Part shown: piece after piece, positions 47,307-56,312 of the stretch
Position numbering within the stretch: position 1 is the first letter of the stretch
Layout: each line of letters starts with the position of its first letter
DNA from: Janibacter massiliensis
Lineage (GTDB): Bacteria > Actinomycetota > Actinomycetes > Actinomycetales > Dermatophilaceae
NCBI RefSeq assembly: GCF_900289115.1
Contig: NZ_LT985196.1
Coordinates: 1,127,362-1,183,673 of the forward strand
Direction: 5' to 3'
Length of the DNA: 56,312 nt
Program-made: the position numbers and the translations under genes
The notes under the pieces: model-generated
The model's input: only the letters and a program-made list of their open reading frames with translations
Told to the model about the DNA's origin: nothing
Databases searched by the model: none

Positions 47307-49165
47307 GCGGCTCACCCACGGCCACCAGGACGCCGGAGCCGGACGTCGACGTCGTCGTCATCGGATCGGGCTTCGGCGGCTCGGTCGCCGCCCTGCGGCT
47401 GGTCGAGAAGGGCTACCGCGTGCACGTCCTCGAGGCGGGGCGCCGGTTCGAGGACGAGGACTTCGCCAAGACGTCCTGGGACCTGCGCAACTTCCTGTGG
47501 ATGCCCCAGGCCGGGTGCTTCGGCATCCAGCGGATCCACCTGCTCGGCGACGTCATGATCCTCGCCGGCGCCGGGGTCGGCGGCGGCTCGCTCAACTACG
47601 CGAACACCCTCTACGTCCCCCCGCGCCCGTTCTTCGAGGACCAGCAGTGGGGTCACATCACCGACTGGGAGGAGGAGCTCGCGCCGCACTACGCGATGGC
47701 GAGCTCGATGCTCGGCGTGGTGACCAACCCCTGCCACGGGATCGTCGAGGACGTGATGCAGCAGGCGGCCCAGGACATGGGCGTCCCCGAGACCTTCCGG
47801 AAGACGCCGGTCGGGGTGTTCTTCGCCGAGGGCACCGCGTCGGAGGACCGGGGCACGACCGTGCCGGACCCGTACTTCGGCGGAGCCGGGCCCGACCGGA
47901 CGACGTGCGTCGAGTGCGGCAACTGCATGGTGGGCTGCCGGTACGGCGCGAAGAACACCCTGATGAAGAACTACCTCGCGCTCGCCGAGTCTGCCGGGGT
48001 GACGATCGAGCCGATGCGGACCGTGACCCGGGTCGGAGAGGTGCCCGACACCGACGGGCCCGACGGCCCGCTCATGCGGGTGCGGCACGAGGCGACCGAC
48101 GACCTGGGCGACGCCAGCGCGCGCGTCCTCCACGCCCGGCACGTCGTCGTCGCGGCCGGGACCTGGGGAACCCAGAACCTCCTCCACGCCATGCGGGCGG
48201 AGGGTGAGCTGCCGCGCCTGTCGGACCGGCTCGGCCAGCTGACCCGGACGAACTCCGAGACCTTGGTCGGAGCACTGCTGTCGAAGGACCCGCAGGACCC
48301 CGAGGCGATGACCCGGGGAGTGGCGATCACGAGCTCGTTCCACCCCGACGAGGACACCCACATCGAGAACTGCCGGTACGGCCGCGGTTCGGACGCGATG
48401 GGTCTGCTGACGACCCTCCTCGCGCCGGGCGGGCCGAGCCGCTTCCCGAGGATCCTCCGGCTGCTTGCCGAGATCCCGCGCAACCTCGACGCGCTGAAGG
48501 CGTGGTTCCCGCCCGGTCGGCACTTCGCGGACCGGACGATCATCGGTCTCGTCATGCAGTCGCTCGACAACTCCCTGACGACGTACGTCACGCGGGGCCG
48601 GGGCGGCCGGTGGCGGCTGCGTTCCCGTCAGGGCACGGGTGAGCCCAACCCGACGTACATCCCCCAGGGTCACGAGGGCATCCGCCGCGTCGCTGACCGG
48701 CTCCAGCAGGCGACCGGCATCCCCACGGTCACCGGCGGGACGTGGAGCGAGGCGTTCGACATCCCGTTGACGGCGCACTTCCTCGGCGGCGCGGCCATCG
48801 GTGACAGCTCCGACACCGGGGTCGTCGATCCGTACCACCGGGCGTGGGGGCACCCGAACGTCCACGTGGTCGACGGTTCGGCGGTGAGCGCCAACCTCGG
48901 GGTCAACCCGTCGCTGACGATCACGGCGCAGGCCGAGCGGGCGTTCTCGCTGTGGCCGAACAAGGGCGAGCGCGACGCGCGCCCGGCGCAGGCCGAGGGC
49001 TACCGGAGGTTGGAGCCCGTGGCGGCCCGACGGCCGGTGGTCCGGGAGTTCACCCACGCTGCGTCGCGCCAGGTGGACCTCGGCATGCCGACGGTGGCCC
49101 CGCCCGCCGACGACGTCGAGCTCACCGGCCCGAGCGACGACTGGAGGCGCGCGACGGCCGACTGA
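47303..49165 (+). CDS. GMC-family FAD oxidoreductase (cholesterol-oxidase-like)
   Basis: 620-aa flavoprotein. FAD-binding motif VVVIGSGFGGSVAALRLVEKG at the N-terminus, VMILAGAGVGGGSLNYANTLY, and the GMC C-terminal block GHPNVHVVDGSAVSANLGVNPSLTITAQAERA with catalytic region. Between them is CVECGNCMVGCRYGAKNTL, with Cys spacing x2, x2, x3, as in the ChoD (Rv3409c-like) branch, which in mycobacteria also lies beside guaB3. No signal peptide. Despite the cholesterol-oxidase label of relatives, the substrate is unknown. The C-terminal ~50 residues are an extra unconserved tail. Confidence 0.9.
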   Translation: MSGSPTATRTPEPDVDVVVIGSGFGGSVAALRLVEKGYRVHVLEAGRRFEDEDFAKTSWDLRNFLWMPQAGCFGIQRIHLLGDVMILAGAGVGGGSLNYANTLYVPPRPFFEDQQWGHITDWEEELAPHYAMASSMLGVVTNPCHGIVEDVMQQAAQDMGVPETFRKTPVGVFFAEGTASEDRGTTVPDPYFGGAGPDRTTCVECGNCMVGCRYGAKNTLMKNYLALAESAGVTIEPMRTVTRVGEVPDTDGPDGPLMRVRHEATDDLGDASARVLHARHVVVAAGTWGTQNLLHAMRAEGELPRLSDRLGQLTRTNSETLVGALLSKDPQDPEAMTRGVAITSSFHPDEDTHIENCRYGRGSDAMGLLTTLLAPGGPSRFPRILRLLAEIPRNLDALKAWFPPGRHFADRTIIGLVMQSLDNSLTTYVTRGRGGRWRLRSRQGTGEPNPTYIPQGHEGIRRVADRLQQATGIPTVTGGTWSEAFDIPLTAHFLGGAAIGDSSDTGVVDPYHRAWGHPNVHVVDGSAVSANLGVNPSLTITAQAERAFSLWPNKGERDARPAQAEGYRRLEPVAARRPVVREFTHAASRQVDLGMPTVAPPADDVELTGPSDDWRRATAD

Positions 49166-49206
49166 GGTCCGGTGGGGCATCGGCGGCGCCCCGTCCGGCG
49201 GGCGGG

Positions 49207-49998
49207 TCAGGCCGCGAACTCCCAGGACCGCTTCGACAGGCCGTGCCAGAAGCCGTCGACGACCGAGGTGCTCTCGAGCGATCCGCCCGCGTCGGCGGCG
49301 CCGAGGACGACGAGCAACGGGGCCCAGTGCTCCGTGCGCGGGTGCGCCAGCGAGGCCGCCGGGGCGGCGTGCTCGAAGCCGAGCAGGGCGTCGACGTCCT
49401 GGGCCGCGACGGCCTCGGCGGCCCAGTGGTCGAACTCGGTGGACGGGCTGGACGGGGCGCCGGCGGGGTCGGGGTTCATCATCCGGAGGTTGTGGGTCGT
49501 GAACCCCGATCCGAGGATGAGCGTGCCGCGCTCGCGCAGGGGGGCGAGCCGTCGGCCGAGCTCGAACAGCCGGGACGGGTCGAGGCTGGGCAGCGAGAGC
49601 TGGAGGACGGGGACGTCGGCCTCGGAGAACATCTCGACCAGCGGGACGTACGCGCCGTGGTCGAGCCCGCGCTCCTCGTCCCGGGCGACCGGTCCGCCGG
49701 CGGCGCCGAGCAACGCCTCGACCTCGTCGGCGAGCTGCGGGGCCGTCGGCGCGTCGTACCGGACATCGTAGTAGTGGCTGGGGAAGCCCCAGAAGTCGTG
49801 GACGAGCGGGACCGGCCGGCGCGATGCACCCAGGGTCGCCGGGTCGCTCTCCCAGTGTGCCGAGACGACGAGGACGTCCGTCGGGCGGGGGAGGGCCGCC
49901 CCCCACGCCCGCAGCTCCCGCGTCCACGTCGGGTCGTCGGCGAGCGGCGGGGCGCCGTGGCTGAGGAAGACGACGGGAGGGCGAACGGCGGAAGGCAT
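49207..49998 (-). CDS. DODA-type (LigB-like) extradiol ring-cleavage dioxygenase
   Basis: 263-aa class III extradiol dioxygenase family member (4,5-DOPA dioxygenase/YgiD type). Metal and catalytic His candidates: LSHGAPPLADD (His14), VVSAHWESDP (His47), RGLDHGAYVPL, and LVHDFWGFPSHYY. C-terminal HPRTEHWAPLLVVLGAA is conserved in the family. The ATG is preceded by -10 TACGAT with a 6-nt gap, so a leaderless mRNA is likely, and a dyad operator lies just upstream of the -10. Substrate unknown; quinone or catechol metabolism is plausible. Confidence 0.9.
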   Translation of the reverse strand: MPSAVRPPVVFLSHGAPPLADDPTWTRELRAWGAALPRPTDVLVVSAHWESDPATLGASRRPVPLVHDFWGFPSHYYDVRYDAPTAPQLADEVEALLGAAGGPVARDEERGLDHGAYVPLVEMFSEADVPVLQLSLPSLDPSRLFELGRRLAPLRERGTLILGSGFTTHNLRMMNPDPAGAPSSPSTEFDHWAAEAVAAQDVDALLGFEHAAPAASLAHPRTEHWAPLLVVLGAADAGGSLESTSVVDGFWHGLSKRSWEFAA

Positions 49999-50004
49999 GC
50001 CTCC

Positions 50005-50024
50005 ATCGTAGTTGACAGATCAAC
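50005..50024 (-). promoter_or_regulatory. leaderless promoter and MarR-like operator of the dioxygenase gene
   Basis: On the minus strand, TACGAT (50010-50005) ends 6 nt before the ATG. Directly upstream is GTTGATCTGTCAAC (50024-50011), a GTTGA-N4-TCAAC dyad of the kind bound by MarR-family repressors. Bound protein would occupy the -10/-35 spacer. No MarR gene is in the window. Confidence 0.5.
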
Positions 50025-50080
50025 GATATGGTAGGTGGCCGCGGGCTGGGCGGTCGCCGTACGGGTCCGGGCGGCAGCCG

Positions 50081-50086
50081 TAGGCT
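50081..50086 (+). promoter_or_regulatory. -10 element of the SURF1 gene
   Basis: TAGGCT ends 6 nt before the GTG, no ribosome-binding site; predicted leaderless. Confidence 0.55.
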
Positions 50087-50092
50087 GGCCGG

Positions 50093-50929
50093 GTGCTCCG
50101 GACGGCCCTCACCCCGCGTTGGCTCGCGCTCCTCGCGCTCGCCCTCGCCCTCGGGGCCGTCGGCCTCCAGCTGGGCCGCTGGCAGTTCTCCGTCGCGCAC
50201 GACACCGAGCGCCAGCGGGCCATCGACGAGGTCGCCGCACGTCCCGTCGTGCCGGTCGAGGACGTGCTCACCGTGGCGACGCCGTTCCCGGACGACGGGT
50301 CCGGGCGCCGCGTCACCACGTCGGGGGAGTACGTACCATCGCTCCGGTTCACCGTTCCCGGTCGGCTCCTGGGCGGGCGCGAGGGGGCCTGGGCCGTCGA
50401 CGTCCTGCGCACCGAGCAGCGCATCCTCCTGCCGGTCGTCCGCGGCTGGGTGCCCGACGCGGACGCGCCGCCGCCGACGCCGACCGGGCACCACGAGCTC
50501 ACCGTCTCCCTCGCCCCGAGCGAGTCCCTGCCCGACGGCGATGCGCGGCTGCCGACCGGCCAGCTGCCCGCCGTGAGCCTGCCGTGGCTGGTCAACGTCG
50601 TCCCGGCGGGCTCGAGGGTCTACAACGCCTTCGGCTTCGCCCTCGAGGACGCGACCGTCGGCGGGGTCGTCGCGGGAGCACCGGAGAACCCGGTGCGGGA
50701 CGCGGCGAGCACCCAGGCCGAGGCCGACGCGAAGGCCGGACTCGAGCCCGTGCCGCCACCCGCGGTCGCGACCGACCTGTCGTGGCGCAACCTCATGTAC
50801 GCCCTCCAGTGGTGGGCGTTCGCGGCGTTCCCGCTGTGGATGTGGTGGCGGATGCTCAGCGCCGCCGTCCGCGACGAGCGCGAGGCCGCCGCCGAGGCCG
50901 GGGTGGCCCCGACCGTCCCCGCAGGGTGA
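50093..50929 (+). CDS. SURF1 family cytochrome oxidase assembly protein
   Basis: 278-aa inner-membrane protein with a membrane helix at each end: WLALLALALALGAVGLQLGRWQF (N-terminal) and MYALQWWAFAAFPLWMWWRML (C-terminal), and an extracytoplasmic domain between, the standard SURF1 layout. Conserved features are LGRWQ, VTTSGEYVP, LPVVRGWV and NLMYALQWWAFA. SURF1 helps assemble aa3-type cytochrome oxidase, probably in haem a insertion. The extracytoplasmic loop carries Pro-rich, actinobacterial-type insertions. Confidence 0.9.
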   Translation: MLRTALTPRWLALLALALALGAVGLQLGRWQFSVAHDTERQRAIDEVAARPVVPVEDVLTVATPFPDDGSGRRVTTSGEYVPSLRFTVPGRLLGGREGAWAVDVLRTEQRILLPVVRGWVPDADAPPPTPTGHHELTVSLAPSESLPDGDARLPTGQLPAVSLPWLVNVVPAGSRVYNAFGFALEDATVGGVVAGAPENPVRDAASTQAEADAKAGLEPVPPPAVATDLSWRNLMYALQWWAFAAFPLWMWWRMLSAAVRDEREAAAEAGVAPTVPAG

Positions 50930-50946
50930 TCTGGGAGCATGCGCCC

Positions 50947-51279
50947 ATGACCCCCGACCCGACCATCCGTGACCCGCGCGCGGCCCGCTCCGCGCTGGCC
51001 TTCTTCCGCTGGGCGGCGATCGCCGCCGGTCTGGCGATGTTCGTCCTCATCGCCGAGATGGTCCTGCACTACGGCCTGAACAACGAGGCCCTCGCGTGGT
51101 GGAGCCCCGTCCACGGGCTCATCTTCATGGTCTTCGTCGCGGCGACCGTCAACCTCGGCTTCAAGGTCGGCTGGTCGCTGGGGAAGATGGTCGGGATCAT
51201 GCTCGGCTCCTGCATCCCGCTGCTCGCCTTCTGGTTCGAGCGTCGCGCGGTCGCCGAGCTCGAGCCCCGGCTGACCTGA
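50947..51279 (+). CDS. DUF3817 membrane protein
   Basis: 110-aa protein with three hydrophobic helices (FFRWAAIAAGLAMFVLIAEMVL; VHGLIFMVFVAATVNLGFKVG; MVGIMLGSCIPLLAFWFERR) and the conserved WSPVHG motif of DUF3817. Function unknown; often next to SURF1 or guaA in actinobacteria. It lies 17 nt after SURF1 and is probably co-transcribed with it. Confidence 0.88.
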   Translation: MTPDPTIRDPRAARSALAFFRWAAIAAGLAMFVLIAEMVLHYGLNNEALAWWSPVHGLIFMVFVAATVNLGFKVGWSLGKMVGIMLGSCIPLLAFWFERRAVAELEPRLT

Positions 51280-51299
51280 GCCGTCACCGGGCCCGCCGG

Positions 51300-51305
51300 T
51301 AGCCT
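51300..51305 (+). promoter_or_regulatory. -10 element of guaA
   Basis: TAGCCT ends 6 nt before the chosen GTG and overlaps no other start; predicted leaderless. It rules out the GTG that lies within the 6-nt gap. Confidence 0.5.
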
Positions 51306-51311
51306 GTGCGG

Positions 51312-52891
<1,580 letters not shown>

Positions 52892-52896
52892 CCCGG

Positions 52897-53118
52897 TCAG
52901 GCCAGGCCGAGCACCGCGGCGAGCGCCCCCACCACCGCGATGAGGACGACCACGGCGACCGCCCAGGCCACGCCCGTGACGACCCGTCGCCCGTCGAACT
53001 GACGAGCGGTCTGCGGCGGCGGACCGAGGGCGCCCCGTCCGAGCGCCGGGGAGGCGGGTGGGGCGTACTCGAGGACGAGGCGCTCCCCCGGGCGGACGTC
53101 GACGGTGAGCCGGACCAC
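52897..53118 (-). CDS. small hypothetical membrane protein
   Basis: 73-aa protein with a polar N-terminal half (VRPGERLVLEYAPP, then Pro/Gly-rich) and one C-terminal membrane helix (VAWAVAVVVLIAVVGALAAVL). I do not recognise it. Codon use is like its neighbours, the frame ends 8 nt past the guaA stop on the opposite strand, and its GTG start is divergent from murT with 41 nt between. No ribosome-binding site is obvious, so confidence is moderate. Confidence 0.5.
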   Translation of the reverse strand: MVRLTVDVRPGERLVLEYAPPASPALGRGALGPPPQTARQFDGRRVVTGVAWAVAVVVLIAVVGALAAVLGLA

Positions 53119-53147
53119 GTCGTCCGGCCCGTCTCGGCGCGCGGTCG

Positions 53148-53153
53148 TAGGGT
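53148..53153 (+). promoter_or_regulatory. -10 element of murT-gatD
   Basis: TAGGGT ends 6 nt before the murT GTG, no ribosome-binding site; predicted leaderless. Confidence 0.5.
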
Positions 53154-53159
53154 GGCCGG

Positions 53160-54488
53160 GTGCTGAGAACCGTCGCCGCCGTCATCGCCGGGAAGGGTGC
53201 CCGCGCCGCCTCGCGCCTGCGGGGCGGGGGAGGCTCGGCCCTGCCCGGCCTCGTCGCGGAGAAGGTCGACCCCGGCTTCCTCGCGCACGCGCTCGCGGAC
53301 GTCCGGGGCGGCATCGTCGTCGTCTCGGGGACGAACGGGAAGACGACGACGACGAAGATGCTCGTCGCGATCCTCCGCGCGCACGGCCGCGAGGTCTTCA
53401 CCAACCCGACGGGCAGCAACTTCACGCGCGGGGTCATCTCCTCGATGCTCGGGAGCATCCGGCTGCGCGGCCGGCTGCGCGCCGACCTGGCCGTGCTGGA
53501 GCTCGACGAGGCGCACGCGCTCCGGTTCGCCGCAGCGGTGGCGCCGACGCACGCCCTGCTGCTCAACGTCGCCCGCGACCAGCTCGACCGGTTCGCGGAG
53601 ATCGACCACACGGCGCGGCTCCTCACGACCCTCGCCTCGAAGTCCACCGACGGGGTCGTCCTCAACGTCGACGACTCGTTCGTCTCCCGCATCGCGCCCA
53701 CTCTCGAGCCCGGCACGAGCGTCCGCTGGTTCGGGCTCGACGCCTCCGTCGCCGACCGGCTGCCCGAGCTGCAGGAGCAGGACGTCCGCTTCGACACCGA
53801 GGCCGACCCGATCACCACCGGGCCCGACGACGTATTCCTCCGCCCCGTCGACGAGCGCGCGTTCGAGCTCCTCCTCGGGCGTGGCGCCGAGGGCGGGACG
53901 CTCGGCCCCGTGACCCTCCGCCAGCGCGGGCTCGCGGCGATGATCAACGCGACGGCGGCCACCGCCACCGCGCGGCTGCTCCTCGGCGACGCGTTCGACG
54001 CGGCGACGACGACGGCCGCCCTCGAGCGGGTCAACCCCCCGTTCGGTCGCGGTGAGGTCGTCGACGCCGACGGTGACCCCCTCGAGCTCGTCCTGGTGAA
54101 GAACCCGGCCGGGTTCACCGTCGCCCTCGGCACGTACGGCGGCGAGCCCGCGGCGACGATGATCGCGATCAACGACGACTACGCCGACGGCCGCGACGTC
54201 TCGTGGCTGTACGACGTCAGCTTCGAGTCCCTGCGGGACCACGGTGTCGCGCTGGCCAGCGGGGTCCGCGGCTGGGACATGGCGCTGCGCCTCGACTACG
54301 ACGGGGTGCGCACCGGCCACGTCGAGACCGACCTCGCCACCGCCCTGGACCGCTTCCTGGCCGACCACCGTGGTGAGCCGAAGCGGATCTTCTGCACGTA
54401 CACCGCGATGATGACCCTGCGCCGGATGCTGTCCGAGCGGTTCGACCTGCCCGAGTTCGGCGAGGACGCCCCCGAGGAGGACGCATGA
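53160..54488 (+). CDS. murT: lipid II isoglutaminyl synthase subunit MurT
   Basis: Mur-ligase-like subunit that, with GatD, amidates D-Glu of the peptidoglycan stem. 442 aa; ATP motif GTNGKTTTTKML at 57-68, LELDEAHAL, NVARDQLDRF, NPAGFTVAL and the C-terminal DUF1727 domain with INDDYADGRDVSWLYDVSFE containing the Asp that completes the GatD triad. Staphylococcal MurT has a Cys4 zinc ribbon in the middle domain; this protein has just one Cys in total (RIFCTYTA), so the ribbon is absent. gatD overlaps by 4 nt. Confidence 0.93.
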   Translation: MLRTVAAVIAGKGARAASRLRGGGGSALPGLVAEKVDPGFLAHALADVRGGIVVVSGTNGKTTTTKMLVAILRAHGREVFTNPTGSNFTRGVISSMLGSIRLRGRLRADLAVLELDEAHALRFAAAVAPTHALLLNVARDQLDRFAEIDHTARLLTTLASKSTDGVVLNVDDSFVSRIAPTLEPGTSVRWFGLDASVADRLPELQEQDVRFDTEADPITTGPDDVFLRPVDERAFELLLGRGAEGGTLGPVTLRQRGLAAMINATAATATARLLLGDAFDAATTTAALERVNPPFGRGEVVDADGDPLELVLVKNPAGFTVALGTYGGEPAATMIAINDDYADGRDVSWLYDVSFESLRDHGVALASGVRGWDMALRLDYDGVRTGHVETDLATALDRFLADHRGEPKRIFCTYTAMMTLRRMLSERFDLPEFGEDAPEEDA

Positions 54489-55297
54489 GCACGACGTCGT
54501 CCCGCGACGCCCGTGACGTCCCGATCCTCGGCGAGCCGGCTCGGTCCGCCGAGCGCGCGGTGCCGGGGCAGGAGGGCAAGGGCGAGATCGTCCTCGTCCA
54601 CCTCTACCCGCGCGAGATGAGCATCTACGGCGACCTGGGGAACACCCGCTGCCTCGCCGAGCGGATCCGGCGCCACGGGTACACCCCCGTCGTGCGGCAG
54701 CACCACCCCGGGGACACCCTCACCGACGACGTGCACCTCCTCGTCGGCGGCGGTGGCCAGGACTCGGGCCAGGTCCGCGTCGAGGACGACCTCGCCCGCA
54801 ACGGCGACATGCTTCGTGCGCTCGCGGTCGACGGTGTGCCGATGCTCATGGTCTGCGGGATGTACCAGCTCTTCGGCAACGCGTTCGTCACGGTCGACGG
54901 CACCCGGTTGCCCGGGCTGGGGATCCTCGACGTGACGACGCAGGGGAACGCGAAGCGGATGATCGGTCCCGTCGTCCTCTCGACGGCGTACGGCGACGTC
55001 GTCGGGTACGAGAACCACTCCGGGTCGACGACCCTCGCGCCCGGCCAGGAACCGCTCGGGCGGGTCCGCTCGGGCATGGGCAACGACGGGGTGAGCGGCA
55101 CCGAGGGCGCGGTGCGCCACCACGTCGTCGGTACCTACCTCCACGGCCCGGTGCTGCCGGCGAACCCGGCACTCGCGGACGCGCTCATCGCCTGGGCTGC
55201 CGAGCGCGCGACCGGTCGATCGTTCGACCCCGGTGACATCGACGACACCCTCGCCGAGCAGGCGCGCACCCGTCAGGTCCGGCGCCTCACCCGCTGA
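54485..55297 (+). CDS. gatD: lipid II isoglutaminyl synthase glutaminase subunit GatD
   Basis: CobB/CobQ-like class I glutamine amidotransferase, 270 aa, that supplies ammonia to MurT. The nucleophile is Cys124 in LMVCGMYQLFG; VGGGGQDSGQ lies in the substrate region, and the His is in GTYLHGPVLPANP. HLYPREMSIYGDLGN is the conserved GatD beginning of the catalytic domain, preceded by a ~33-residue non-conserved leader. ATGA overlap with murT. Converges on and overlaps the next gene by 11 nt. Confidence 0.95.
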   Translation: MSTTSSRDARDVPILGEPARSAERAVPGQEGKGEIVLVHLYPREMSIYGDLGNTRCLAERIRRHGYTPVVRQHHPGDTLTDDVHLLVGGGGQDSGQVRVEDDLARNGDMLRALAVDGVPMLMVCGMYQLFGNAFVTVDGTRLPGLGILDVTTQGNAKRMIGPVVLSTAYGDVVGYENHSGSTTLAPGQEPLGRVRSGMGNDGVSGTEGAVRHHVVGTYLHGPVLPANPALADALIAWAAERATGRSFDPGDIDDTLAEQARTRQVRRLTR

Positions 55298-56231
55298 CGT
55301 CCCCGGTTGCGTCATCGGTACCGGCGATGCCGCCGCGGCGGGCTCCCGTCGGATCGACCGCCCACCACAGCCACGCCAGGCCCCCGATCGGGACCTCCAT
55401 GAGGTTGGTGACGACCGCGAAGAGCACCGCCCCGGCGGACGCCGCGGCCGGGTCCGCCCCCCAGGCGACGAGGGCGCCGGTGGTCGCGACCTCGGTGAGC
55501 CCGATCCCGCCGGGCGTCACGCCGACGGCGCTCGCGAGCCGGCCGACGGCGTAGCCGGCGAAGAGGGGGACGAGCGGGAGGGTGACGCCGACGTCCCGCA
55601 TGACGAGGTGGAAGAGCACCCACTGGATCCCGAGCATGATCGCCAGGCCGAGGGTGAGGACGGGCCAGCGCGCGCGGACGACGGCCAGCGTCCGCCGACG
55701 GACGCCGGCCAGCCGCAAGGCCCGCGCGACGCGGTCGCTGGCGAGGGCGGCGACGAGGAGGGCGAGGACGACGGTCAGGACGATCGACGTCACCCGCAGC
55801 GGGCCGACGAGGCTGCCCGGAAGCCCCAGCCCGTCGGCCCACAGCAGGCCGAGCGCGAGCAGCGGCACGGCGATGCGGGCGAGGAGGTTCCACACGCCGG
55901 TGACGAGCGCGGAGGTGGCGACCGCCTCGGTCCGGTGGCCCCACGAGCGGGCGATGCCGAAGGTCGCGGCCAGCCCCACGGCGCCTCCGCCGGGGGCGAC
56001 CTTGCTCACGGCCGACCCGGCGAGGTTGAGCACGAGCGCCCGCGGCCACGACAGGCCGGGCAGGGATGCCGCCAGCGTGATCGCGTACCCCCCGAGCGCG
56101 GCGAGCATGAGTGCCTGGAAGCCGATCGCGTGGGCCGGGGGCACGGCGCGCAGGACGCGGCCGATCTCGCCCCAGCCCACCCCGGACACCCAGGGCAGGC
56201 CCCAGACGACGAGCGCGGCGGCGACGGCCAC
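55287..56231 (-). CDS. LPG-synthase-like (UPF0104) integral membrane protein
   Basis: 314-aa polytopic membrane protein with about eight hydrophobic helices, related to the flippase domain of lysylphosphatidylglycerol synthase (MprF). Landmarks: LNLAGSAVSKVAPGGGAVGLAATF and GYAVGRLASAVGVTPGGIGLTEVA, the paired PGG motifs of the family. No synthetase or tRNA-binding domain is attached. The start is uncertain: GTG at 56231 has no ribosome-binding site, the frame stays open to the window end, and a 20-bp hairpin lies directly upstream, so the gene may begin beyond the window. Lipid transport across the membrane is inferred. Confidence 0.85.
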   Translation of the reverse strand: MAVAAALVVWGLPWVSGVGWGEIGRVLRAVPPAHAIGFQALMLAALGGYAITLAASLPGLSWPRALVLNLAGSAVSKVAPGGGAVGLAATFGIARSWGHRTEAVATSALVTGVWNLLARIAVPLLALGLLWADGLGLPGSLVGPLRVTSIVLTVVLALLVAALASDRVARALRLAGVRRRTLAVVRARWPVLTLGLAIMLGIQWVLFHLVMRDVGVTLPLVPLFAGYAVGRLASAVGVTPGGIGLTEVATTGALVAWGADPAAASAGAVLFAVVTNLMEVPIGGLAWLWWAVDPTGARRGGIAGTDDATGDVSG

Positions 56232-56240
56232 CCCGACGAG

Positions 56241-56287
56241 GGTGCGTCGGCCCGGCGCGGGGGACGGCCGCGCCGGGCCGACGCACC
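56241..56287. terminator. 20-bp perfect hairpin at the right edge
   Basis: Two 20-nt arms (GGTGCGTCGGCCCGGCGCGG and complement) around a 7-nt loop, the strongest stem in the window after the palindromes. It lies just 9 nt upstream of the candidate start of the membrane-protein gene and may terminate the gene beyond the edge. Confidence 0.6.
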
Positions 56288-56312
56288 GGCCCGGCCGCCG
56301 TCGCCCGCACCC

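Noticed and set aside
49166-49206. Terminator between the GMC oxidoreductase and the dioxygenase genes
   Set aside because: Just a 5-bp GGGGC/GCCCC pairing with a 9-nt loop, too weak to call in such GC-rich DNA.

Overview
The window is a chromosomal segment of a very GC-rich (visibly above 70 percent) Gram-positive actinobacterium. Mycothiol S-conjugate amidase (Mca), a WhiB iron-sulfur regulator, the MurT/GatD peptidoglycan amidation pair, an FtsB/DUF501/Ppx block and a GroEL1 with a His-rich tail all point to Actinomycetia. Two stretches have the gene order I remember from Mycobacterium: mfd-mazG-eno-ftsB-DUF501-ppx-tRNA-Leu, and glmS...alr-tsaE-tsaB-rimI-tsaD-groES-groL-guaB-whiB-guaB3-choD-like. 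The lack of mycolate genes and the general protein style suggest a member of Micrococcales (Intrasporangiaceae-like), but this placement is inference.

Layout. (1) 1-2.05 kb: a TPM-domain secreted/membrane protein whose 3' end lies in a suspicious homopolymer tract at the sequence edge. (2) 2.1-10.7 kb: repair and housekeeping block with mfd, a SurA-like lipoprotein, mazG, enolase, ftsB, DUF501, ppx/gppA and tRNA-Leu(UAA). (3) 10.8-20.1 kb: mixed metabolism with Bax-inhibitor-1 protein, thiolase, SGNH hydrolase, a 2,4-dienoyl-CoA-reductase-type flavoenzyme, msrA, an orphan WXG100-like protein and a MutL/GlmL-family ASKHA protein. (4) 20.1-26.9 kb: greA, DUF4307, mca, a small membrane protein, haemolysin III, a cis-prenyltransferase, PIN-PhoH and a secreted transglycosylase. 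(5) 27-36.6 kb: coaA divergent from glmS, nnrD, then a tightly overlapping six-gene run alr-hydrolase-tsaE-tsaB-rimI-tsaD (cell-wall D-Ala and tRNA t6A synthesis). (6) 36.6-45.6 kb: GH3 lipoprotein, THUMP-like methyltransferase, CIRCE-controlled groES-groL, a racemase-fold protein lacking both catalytic cysteines coupled to an S4 RNA-binding protein, guaB, whiB and guaB3. (7) 45.7-56.3 kb: semialdehyde dehydrogenase plus GMC oxidoreductase, a DODA-type dioxygenase, SURF1, DUF3817, guaA, murT-gatD and an LPG-synthase-like membrane protein cut near the window edge.

The region is overwhelmingly core genome. I see no insertion sequence, prophage, CRISPR array or integrase. The most interesting signals are non-coding or at residue level: a pair of long perfect palindromes, sharing a core and differing by compensatory changes, each about 25 nt after a stop codon; a recurrent TANNNT-6 nt-start-codon geometry implying many leaderless mRNAs (and perhaps a tRNA transcribed from its own first base); the cysteine-less racemase/S4 pair; a GuaB3 with His in place of the catalytic Cys; and a MurT without its cysteine ribbon.
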